Assembly (NCBI RefSeq): GCF_007990775.1 | Contig: NZ_BJXB01000051.1 | Coordinates: forward strand, 1-20,282 | DNA length: 20,282 nucleotides | Reading direction: 5' to 3' | Source of the DNA: Deinococcus cellulosilyticus NBRC 106333 = KACC 11606 | GTDB taxonomy: Bacteria > Deinococcota > Deinococci > Deinococcales > Deinococcaceae | Part shown: one piece after another, positions 1 through 8,600 of the stretch | Numbering within the stretch: position 1 is the stretch's first letter | How the letters are laid out: every line of letters begins with the position of its first letter | Notes under the pieces: model-generated | Seen by the model: only the letters and a program-made list of their open reading frames with translations | Database searches by the model: none | Told to the model about the DNA's origin: nothing | Program-made: the position numbers and the translations under genes

Positions 1-941
1 ACCTTGATCAGGTTGGAAGGCAGCTGGAAACCTCCTCGGGTCGAAGGAAACAGCAGACTTTCTTCCTCCAGCAGCAGGTCTTTCCAGTGCTTTTCTTCCT
101 GTTTTTGCAAAACAAGGTGACTTTTCAGCACCTGCACGGTATCAGCTGACAAAGTGATCCTTCGGTGGCTGGCCTGTGTCTTGGGATCACCCAGCACGGC
201 TCTGGCTCCACACTGCACCAGACTGAACTTCACCTGCAATTCCTGCCTGTCCAGATCCACCTCCTGCCAGTGCAAACCCAGCAGCTCACCTCGCCTGAGG
301 CCTGTGGTAAGAGCCAGATAAAACAGGGCGTATAGACGTGGTTTTTCTACTTTGCAGCAGTCCAGAAAAGTACGGACTTCGTCAGCGGTCCAGACTTGCA
401 TTTTCTGGTGAGGGACTCGGGGAGCTTTCACCCTCAAGATAGGATTGAAGCTCAGAAGATTCCAGTCCACCGCCTGATTGAAGGCTGCTTTGAGGGTGCG
501 CAGCACACACCGGGCATGCTTGACGGTCTTGCCAGCCGTAATTTCACTGAGCAGCAGGCGTTCCAGATGCAGTGGAGTCAAATTTCCCAGGGTTACATCT
601 GCCAGAAGTGAAGATTTCAAATGTAGGTCAATGATGCGGTGATACTCTTGGTGGGTTTTGATCTTGATGTGAGGCTGCCTGAGGCGCAACCATTCCTCCA
701 GATAATCCAGGACACAGGTTTGCAGATTGATGGCAGGGATGGCCTCGTTTCCTGTGGTTGCCTCTCCACTCGCTGGTGGAGTGGTTTGTTCTTCCAGGTA
801 TCGCTGGGCCTGTTCGAGTGTGGGAAATCGCTTGCTGGTCCGTTTCTGCTTGCCCAGTTCATCTTTCCCCAGAGTGAGGATGACCACGTACTTGCTACCA
901 CGTTGCTGAATGCTGCCGGTGCCGTTCCCACGCTTTGACAT
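1..941 (-). CDS. Tyrosine recombinase / phage-type integrase (3' end outside window)
   Basis: Site-specific recombinase that would integrate or excise a mobile element. The frame is open without interruption from ATG at 941 to the window edge (313 residues visible). Residues 1-50 form a small basic, beta-rich arm domain (MSKRGNGTGSIQQRGSKYVV), as in Tn916/lambda-type integrases. Residues 70-170 are the helical SAM-like core-binding domain. The catalytic domain starts near 180, with the first catalytic Arg in TTGLRRGELLGLHW (R216) and the conserved Lys in DPKTQASHRR (K254). The H-x-x-R, His/Trp and Tyr nucleophile boxes must lie beyond position 1, so integrity cannot be judged. GGAG about 8 bases upstream supports the start. 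It is divergent from the HTH/PIN pair, a common layout at one end of an integrative element or prophage. Confidence 0.9.
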   Translation of the reverse strand, partial: MSKRGNGTGSIQQRGSKYVVILTLGKDELGKQKRTSKRFPTLEQAQRYLEEQTTPPASGEATTGNEAIPAINLQTCVLDYLEEWLRLRQPHIKIKTHQEYHRIIDLHLKSSLLADVTLGNLTPLHLERLLLSEITAGKTVKHARCVLRTLKAAFNQAVDWNLLSFNPILRVKAPRVPHQKMQVWTADEVRTFLDCCKVEKPRLYALFYLALTTGLRRGELLGLHWQEVDLDRQELQVKFSLVQCGARAVLGDPKTQASHRRITLSADTVQVLKSHLVLQKQEEKHWKDLLLEEESLLFPSTRGGFQLPSNLIK

Positions 942-955
942 GAATGTCTCCGTTT

Positions 956-972
956 CTGTCCCGGTGGGACAG
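956..972. promoter_or_regulatory. Perfect 7-bp inverted repeat in the integrase leader
   Basis: CTGTCCC-GGT-GGGACAG is a perfect dyad with a 3-base loop. It lies 15-31 bases upstream of the integrase ATG and just before its Shine-Dalgarno. It could be an RNA hairpin influencing integrase translation or an operator in the divergent region. Function is inferred only from position. Confidence 0.5.
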
Positions 973-988
973 GTTCAGCACATCAGCA

Positions 989-1030
989 TTTTTGCGTGTT
1001 TTGCGGTTTTTGCGTGTTTTGATGTAAAAT
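989..1030 (+). promoter_or_regulatory. Putative promoter with tandem direct repeats, HTH/PIN operon
   Basis: The 15-base sequence TTTTTGCGTGTTTTG occurs twice, at 989-1003 and 1007-1021, with an 18-base period. A possible -35 (TTGCGG, 1001-1006) and -10 (TAAAAT, 1025-1030) are 18 bases apart, so the second repeat would fill the spacer. This suits an operator for autorepression by the HTH protein encoded 20 bases further on. Repeats are seen directly; promoter and operator roles are inferred. Confidence 0.5.
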
Positions 1031-1050
1031 GTTGTGAAAGGAGGTCTGTC

Positions 1051-1461
1051 ATGACCTACACCCGACATGAACCCATGGCCCTGCTGACCGTGCAGGAAGC
1101 CGCCAGAATGCTCCACGTCAGCGATGACACTGTTCGCAGGCAAATCAAAGAAGGGGATCTGGAAGCCGTCAGAATCGGTACTACCCCTCAGGGCAGACCC
1201 CGTTACCGGATTCCCTCTGCAGCAGTAGAAGAGAAACTGGGACAGAGCACCCTGAAAGCTCCTTCTGCGCTGGAACGCCTGCAGGAAGCCTTCAGCACCC
1301 TGACCGAAGAACAGCAGGAAACGCTGATTGCACAGGCGGTGCAGTGGGCCAGAAGTCAGTCCCCAGCCGAACAGACCAGAGATCGGAAACCAGAGCCCAC
1401 CAAAGCGGAGTTGGAGAAGCGTTTTGCGGGTCGCCTGAAAGCCCGGAAGCAGGCCAGCTGA
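1051..1461 (+). CDS. Excisionase-family HTH DNA-binding protein, putative antitoxin
   Basis: 136-aa protein with an N-terminal MerR/excisionase-type helix-turn-helix (residues 10-55: LLTVQEAARMLHVSDDTVRR, then a wing ending RPRYRIPSAAVEE). A charged, mostly helical C-terminal half (residues 70-136) could bind a partner. A frame-compatible start lies further upstream, but ATG 1051 has a strong AAAGGAGG 8 bases before it and places the repeats in the promoter. Its TGA is immediately followed by the GTG of the PIN gene, so the two are surely co-translated. HTH proteins of this type paired with PIN-domain proteins are usually antitoxins or regulators; an excisionase for the adjacent integrase is the alternative. 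Confidence 0.75.
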   Translation: MTYTRHEPMALLTVQEAARMLHVSDDTVRRQIKEGDLEAVRIGTTPQGRPRYRIPSAAVEEKLGQSTLKAPSALERLQEAFSTLTEEQQETLIAQAVQWARSQSPAEQTRDRKPEPTKAELEKRFAGRLKARKQAS

Positions 1462-1899
1462 GTGCCTGAAGTTCCCCGACTGATCCCAGACATCAATGTG
1501 CTGCTCAGTGGGCTTACCAGTACCAAAGGACCTTCCTTTGACTTGTACCAGGCAGCCCAGCAATTCGAGGTAATGCTGGTGCTATCCGAGCAGCATTTCA
1601 TGGAACTCCGGCAGGTGTTGACCTACCCAGCGGTCTTGGCTCTGGGCGGAGGAATTACCCCTTCAGATGCCTTTGGACTGGCGGTGGAGTTATACCGGGT
1701 GGCAGAAGTGGTAGTGCACCTGGAGCATTATGACTGGCCCTCGTGTCCTGACCCGAAAGACTGGTACCTGCTGGACTTGCTGATGACCTCAGATGCGGAT
1801 GGAATCGTCAGCAAGGATAAACACCTGCTGAGGTTGTCCGACAAACTGGGGATTCCCGTGTATGAGCCAAGAGAATTGGTAAAGTTGGGCATCATTTGA
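1462..1899 (+). CDS. PIN-domain protein, putative toxin-antitoxin toxin (VapC-like RNase)
   Basis: 145-aa PIN-fold protein of the 'putative toxin-antitoxin system toxin component, PIN family' type. The acidic residues expected for a Mg2+-dependent RNase are visible: D10 in IPDINVLLSG, E48 in FMELRQVL, D100 in CPDPKDWYLLDLL, and D119 in ADGIVSKDKHLL. It starts at GTG directly abutting the TGA of the HTH gene, so translation is coupled. Together they look like a type II addiction module next to the integrase. RNase activity and target are inferred from the family. Confidence 0.8.
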   Translation: MPEVPRLIPDINVLLSGLTSTKGPSFDLYQAAQQFEVMLVLSEQHFMELRQVLTYPAVLALGGGITPSDAFGLAVELYRVAEVVVHLEHYDWPSCPDPKDWYLLDLLMTSDADGIVSKDKHLLRLSDKLGIPVYEPRELVKLGII

Positions 1900-2090
1900 A
1901 AGACTGTGCCCCGTGTTTCTCGCTTATGCCGAGAATCTCCGATTCCGAGGCATCCTCAGCAAATCAGGCACCCGCCATGTACCAGAAGTTTCTGCAGAAC
2001 CGCACCACTGGTCGGCTGAACTTCGTCCTACAGCTGGAAACGCCATCGACTGGAGGTCGGCTGGGGCTTTGGCTGTGGGCAAAGGAAGAA

Positions 2091-2110
2091 GCCCTCCGAG
2101 ATCGGAGGGC
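2091..2110 (-). terminator. Rho-independent terminator of the toxin/immunity unit
   Basis: GCCCTCCGA-GA-TCGGAGGGC forms a 9-bp perfect stem. On the minus strand it is followed by a pyrimidine-rich tail (TTCTTCCTTT). It sits 8 bases past the stop of the immunity gene. It may also stop plus-strand transcripts from the PIN operon. The 190 bases between that gene and this hairpin hold no convincing gene. Confidence 0.7.
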
Positions 2111-2117
2111 CTTAAGT

Positions 2118-2612
2118 CTAAGTACGCTTGGTAGCCTCTAGTATTTGATATTTGCTGGCTGGTAGTAAGATCCTATTCTGCTTGTTCTCATACAAATGAC
2201 CATTCATCTGGAACAATCTGCCATCCATGCTCTCCAGTACTAGACAATTCTCTTGCGAATCCCAGAGGAAGTATCCTGATACCTCGGCACCATCTACGAG
2301 AATATTGCCTTCTGTAGCAATATCCATCCATAAGATATCGCGAATCCGCATCAGTAGGGACTTGATGTTACTTGGTGGAACCTCGACAAATCGTCTTACT
2401 TCGTCAAGTAATTCCGCAGTAGGTGGAGATAAGAATATATCAGAGATACCTATCTCAGCCAGCTTTAGCACAGAAGTCAAATAAGGCTCTCCTCCGTTAA
2501 GGCTCTTGCGATGTGCGTCAAGCCACTGCGAAATCATAACCCGCAGAGTTCTTTCTCTATAGTGATCCAAGAACTCTTTGAGTAGTAGCACAAAGCTATT
2601 GATTGGTTTCAT
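2118..2612 (-). CDS. Small protein of unknown family, candidate cognate immunity protein
   Basis: 164 aa from ATG 2612 (166 aa from GTG 2618). No family recognised. The sequence is acidic to neutral and soluble-looking, without signal peptide or membrane segment. Residues 1-30 are amphipathic helix, followed by a mixed region. The second half looks beta-rich (GYFLWDSQENCLVLESMDGR). It begins at or within 9 bases of the TAG of the giant toxin gene. AGGTG lies just before ATG 2612, while GTG 2618 directly abuts the stop. A small, A+T-rich gene right after a polymorphic-toxin tip is the classical place for the cognate immunity gene. Immunity is inferred from context only. Confidence 0.65.
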   Translation of the reverse strand: MKPINSFVLLLKEFLDHYRERTLRVMISQWLDAHRKSLNGGEPYLTSVLKLAEIGISDIFLSPPTAELLDEVRRFVEVPPSNIKSLLMRIRDILWMDIATEGNILVDGAEVSGYFLWDSQENCLVLESMDGRLFQMNGHLYENKQNRILLPASKYQILEATKRT

Positions 2613-2618
2613 AGTCAC

Positions 2619-5600
2619 CTACTTGATTGGGAAGGCCGTGATGAGATTGCCTTTGCTGTCCGTGAAGATTCTCATTCTGCTGGTAGCAACTCCTCCATCT
2701 TTAAGAGTTGTAAGACCAATATTGAACCCGACATCGACTTCTCTAATAAACTGTCCTGCAACTGTTGCATCAGCAGTTATAGGAGATTGTACTACTTGCT
2801 TAGATGTAAGGACAGCTTTCAGTTCATCTTCAGTGATTGTGAAGACAGATCTGCTATTAGAAACAGGTCGGTTAAAGTGTCCGCTAACAACATGATCCCA
2901 TCCAGCCGATATTGGATTACCAGAATTCCGAATTGGAGTAAAGCGCGTGGGACCCTTCGCCAAATTGATGCGTGACTGGGCAATGCAGTTATGCACCAAC
3001 CAGCCCTGGGTGCCGACGAAGAAGGTGTGGGCTTCCTCAACCTCCAGATTGTACATGGTGCGGGCTTCCTGGATGGTATTGACGTACCGGACTTCACCCA
3101 GCGTGCCATCGGCCTGCTTGAGTTTGTCCCCAACTTTCAGGTGCCCCGCCCCGACCCACTTGTCGCTCAGGTCTGGATGGCCCTCAGGTTTGGGTCTGGG
3201 TTCACCGTCTGAACGCTCCGTGACGTAGAAGGGGTGTTCAGGGGTGGTGGTCAGGTATTCCAATGCTTTCGTCTCAGGGTTCTCAATCACCAGTCCAGTG
3301 ATTTGGGGATCGTGGTTTTCAAACACCTGGGTAATCGGGTAGTACCCCTGCTCCCTGGTCTTTTCATTGAACGCCAGCACGGGAGTGCCAATGGTCAGGG
3401 TAGCGATGGCGGCCAATCCATACTTTGTCCATACTGGTGTATTGCCGTCAAAAGAATGAAGAGATGCACGTCTGAAACAGTTTTCTCCTGTTTCACGCAG
3501 GAAAGCACTCCAATTCGTTTTCACAGTGGTCTTTAGAGTAGTAAGTGCTCCTTTAAACCCATATTTTCCAATTAATCCCACGAGGCCGCGAGCTGCGGCA
3601 TAGCCATTAACAGCTCCCAACATGGTCAAGCCAGCATCCGCTAAAGCCATTCCATAAGCGGTGTTGGCATCCGCTGCTTCAGTTGCAGCCCTCATGGATT
3701 CTGTCATTGCTCTGCCTAAGGTCTGGGCTTCCTCAGGCCTTCCTTGCGAATAGGCAACACTGCCTTTTAAGGCAAGCCGATAAGCATCATTCACCCCCTG
3801 ACGCATGCCTTCACGGTCTCTAGAAGCCATTCCCATTTGTAAACCTTTAAAGAAGTCCAGTCGTTCTTGGGGTGATCTCCCCATACTCTTAAGATATTCA
3901 TCAATGAAAAGGATTTTTTGCTTAAGGACAATTTTATCGCCAGAGTCCCAGAAGAACCATTTGTCTATTTCATGATAAACAGAAGATTCTATGTATCCGC
4001 AAACCTCTTTTTCTCCCAGTTCCTTCTTAATATTTTCCTTTTCGAGAGCAACTTTTGATTCAAGATTTGAGGCAGTGCCTTGGTCTCCACAAGAGGTTGC
4101 TTGAGAGACAGATGTGCTACTAAAAGATGTTACGGGAGTCAGCATTTCAACTCCAAGATGCTCTGGGCTAATTACTCCTGATCCGGTCCCACTGTATCCA
4201 CCAGTATTACCGTTGGTCCCGCCAATGTTGGGGTTGAGTTCACTGTCCGGTGCCACCACCCCAGTGCTTCCCGTGTTTCCTGACAGGTTGGGGTTCAGTT
4301 CAGGAACGGGCAAGGTGGCCTGACCGACCCCAAGATGAGTGGAAGTCGTCAGGTCGTTGCTGTCTGACACCCCAGAGGCTCCCATCCCATTGGGGTTGGC
4401 ATCAGTGAGGGGAACGGGAGGACCGAATTCACTGGGGTCGAGGGGTTCGGTCTGGGTTTCGGTGTTGTTCTGGAGTTGATCGGGGGTTGGGAGGGGGTTG
4501 CTGAAACCAGTGACTCCGGTGTTGTTCTGGGTGACCTGCACATCACTGGGGGGAAGCACCGTTGAGACACCGAAGGGATTCCCGAAGCCTTCTGGGGCAT
4601 CCACACTGCTGGCTCCCAGTCCCACACTGCTGCTCGGTGTTGGGGCCTGGAACTCTGTTGGGGTGCTTGTGATTTGAAAAGGAGAAATGAGATTTTGAAC
4701 CAGGGAGGTTTCCAGCCCCGACCATGAAAGGTCACGGGTGACGATGGATGTTCGCTCAGGGCCTGGCATCCACTTGGAGTTTGCTTCCGGAGTTTTCCCC
4801 AAGAGTTTTTCTGTCACCGATTGAATCAGTTCACCGTGAAGGTAAGTGTTTTGATGGCGATCAATGGCTGTAAGGGTTCCACTGGAAACCACTCCATCGT
4901 CATTGTTTCTATAAGTCTTGGTGGTCTGAAAGATCCCCTCAGTTTGATTGCCAAAATAATCGTAAGAAAAATCATATGCCCCATCCACACTACAATAATC
5001 ATTGCCATTAGGTTCTTCGCGCGTGTTTGAATACTGATAGATCACCTTGCTCACCACCCCATCTGGATTGTATTTTTTAGAAAACACTATTGAACGCGCC
5101 GTAGAACACAATGAAGAATATATACCTGAGTAATTCTGGGTCTCTCGATAGTCATAACTGAACTCATGGGTATATCCAGCAAGCGACATGCCTATTCTTT
5201 TTCCGCTTGGGGTCAATCTATATGTACGCTGAAAAGACTTATCATAATCGTTATAATAGTTTACCTCTTTGTCCGTATATTCTGTTTTGACAATATTTCC
5301 TTCATCATCTAAAGTATCCCGGTTAATTGATTCCAGCTTTGGAGGCTCCGCCCCTTTATGATGATAGCTGTATGTGACTGTGGATGTAGCACTCTCTTTG
5401 ATTGACAATATGGTTCTGTAGCTATGCGATGCATATTGATCCAAAGCGCAGAACTTGGTATCTGCACAAGGCGCTGGATTGCAATGATCGTAATCACCAT
5501 AACATGAATCAGAAAATATGATATTGTGATCATATCTTTCATTGGTATAATTATATGTATTCGCAGCCGAATTATCATATATTCTATTTGAATCAGTATC

Positions 5601-8600
5601 CTTCCGGGATAGCTGACGATTAAAATCATAGAACTCCACAATGGTTTTTTCTTTCTCCGTGGATTCCGGAAGATAAAGAGTAAATTCCCTAACATTATAG
5701 AGAGAGTTGCTGGTATAAGAGATTTTTACATTTCCATCCCTGGTACTGCGACCAAGACGGTCGTACTCATGAATTTTTGTGCCCGAAGTCTTAATTTTTC
5801 CATCCTGGTAATACGAATGCTTGGTTGTGTCCAAACCTCGGTAATTGTAAGTTGCATGCGTATGCGTAGGATCAGTCTCTTCGTCCCATAGATGGTTAGA
5901 AGGGTAAAATGAATAATCGATGTCATTGATTTTAATCAAGTTGCCGTTGAGATCAAAAAGAAAATCTTTGGTTTGATTTGAAGTGATGTAAACAGAAGTG
6001 TCATTGGGTGTGACAGTATTGAAAATCTCCCTGATCCGTCTGCCCAGTCCATCATAGAAGTACTGTCGGGTGTATTCCGAGTCCAATCTTTCCTGGATGA
6101 CTTGCCCCAAAGAATCCAGAGTCAAGTACTTGACGCTTCCTGCAGTCATTCCTGCGGTCAACGAAGACCAACTGTAAGAAGAATTGAGGCTTCCATTGAA
6201 AACCCCATTGGTTTCATAGGTTTTCATCCCATCAGAACGGTAACCATACCAATGCGACTCTCCTGGTCCACCCTCCATCCGAATGGGCAAATCAAGACTG
6301 TTGTATTGGAACTTGGTGGTCTGTGTGATGGTTTCGAGAGAAGCTGGCACATTCGGTTGAGGTAAGTTGGTAAACTGCTCCCTTTTGACGGTCCTCTGGG
6401 TTTCGTTGCCCATCAAATCGTATTGCAGGTCAAAGGCAGGGAAAACCGAACCATCTCTGGTTTTCTGCCCCATCCGGTCATAAGAGTTGATTTCCACATA
6501 ATTGTCCCAGTGTTTCCGGTAGATCAACAAACCACGGGAATCATAGAAAGAACTGGTCAAAGCTGTAGAAGGAACGGAGCCACTTGCATTCACTGCCTCG
6601 GTCAGAAGCTGACCGTCTCGTCCATAAGTGTAAGTGGTGGATACGGCATTGGAGGTTCCTGCAGCGTTATCCAGGTATGCCTTGCTGATGATGTCTGGAT
6701 ACGCCCGGTTGCCATAACGTCTGTATTCTGTCTTTATCAGATGAGGAACAGATGTCTCGTTGCTTTCCCACAAGGATGTGGCCATGTTCGCAGGAATCAC
6801 TGGCAACTGTGCACCTTCTGCTACACTGGGTTCAAGAATGGACTCCAACAAACCTGACCTGGTGTAAGTGAAGACTTTCCGCACCATCAGTGTTCCAGCT
6901 GCTGTAGGTGCGGGTTCGATCTCTGCAGTGACACTTCCCAACATGTTATAGGTTTTGCGACGCTCGTATCCCAGCCCATCAAAGGTCTGGTACACCCGAC
7001 CTAAAGCATCGAAACTCTGGTAGATTGTCCTCCACTTTTGGGAAGGATAGGCATAATTTGCTCCTGCATCATCGCCTTTGTAGACTTCTTGTTCTGTTTT
7101 CCAGTCATTCCCTGCAGGGTCATATTCCATCGTGGTGGCATACCCTCGGGGATTTGTCACCCGGGTGACCTGATCTTGATTGTTGTACTCATACTGGGTG
7201 GTTTTGAAATCCTCTGCCACCGAACTGAACACAAAGCTACCTGAGTAGAACTCAGCCGATGACACAGGTGCAGTTCGATTCCCGATGTACTCCTGCTCGG
7301 TCACTTTGCGGCCAAACGCATCATAACTGTACTGCACATAAGGACGACGCAAATCCTGATACGCACTCCCAGCGTTCTTGCGCAAAATGGGCTTCAGGAC
7401 CCTGAGCAGTTTCCCGGTGGAGTCGTACTTGAAGTACGTGCTCTGCGCATCATCGTCCCCACTGTTCATCGTCAAACGACGGTCAATCGTGCGCACCACT
7501 TGCCCCCGACCATCGTACGTGCTCAGCACCACCCCTCCATCTGGAGCCGTCACCTGCGTCACCTGCCCCAGTTTGTTCACCTCCATGCGGGTGACCACCG
7601 TGTCCGAAACACTCCCCCCCACTGGGCGCTCCCCATTCACCACCTCAGTGACCTGATCCGGTTGCCCGGTGATGTGGTACCGGGTTTTCTTCTCCCCAAA
7701 AGTCCCACTGGTGCTGTTCGGGTCCAGAAACCACTTCTCACTCACCAATTGATCCAGGCTGTTGTACCCATACTGCGTGATGAACCCATCCACCGTTTGC
7801 TGTTGGATGCGACCATAGGGATCGTACAGGTAATCGGTGGTCTTGCGGGTGGTTGTTACGGTGCTGCCATCCCCCTCGCCCCATTTGACCTGAATGACCT
7901 GCCCGAAGGAAGGTCCGAAGTTGTTGGTGTAGGTGTACTGGGTGGTGTTCTCTTTCTGCCCTTCCCAGGAAGACAGCAGTTCCCCTGAAGCGCCATACAC
8001 CTGCACACTGCGCTGCAAAACGGGAATCACCACGGTGCTGCCATCCAGCTGAATCACCCGGCTGTACGTGGGTTGACCGAAACCATTAAAAAGCGAATAC
8101 GTCAACATCTGGTGGTAGGTGGGATTGTCTTTGTTGCTGGCATTGATCCCTGCCACCAGGTACCTGCGGTCACTGAGTCCATCTGGTCCAGCTTTCAGCG
8201 CGTAAACCACCTGACCCAGCGCGTCATACTGGTAACGGGTGGTGGCGTTGCCGTCTTTGACGTACCACACCTGATCCTGGTACTGCCGGATGGTGCCTGT
8301 TGCCGATTGGGCGGTGCCTTCCACTCCCTGCTCACTGGTGTACATCTGTTTCCAGGTCACGCCGGGGTTGAAGTACGTGAATTGCGTCTGGGTTTTCACC
8401 TGTGCCACCGGACCACCCGCACCCACCTCCTGACTGATCAGGCGGCCCTCAGGATCAAAAGTACTCTTGGTGTACTGAGGTGTTGCACTGGCTTCACTGG
8501 CATCACAGGAAGGTGATGCAGCCTCAGGATTCGAGGTCAAACACTGAATCACCGTCTGGGATTTCAGGTGATAAGGGGTGTTCTCCTGGGTGTAGTGATC

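Noticed and set aside
1..941. Whether the integrase is broken into several minus-strand fragments
   Set aside because: The frame from ATG 941 is continuous to the window edge; other minus-strand frames there are shadows.
1896..2141. Two short plus-strand open frames after the PIN gene
   Set aside because: No family resemblance, overlapping each other in different frames and covering the hairpin at 2091-2110; treated as non-coding.
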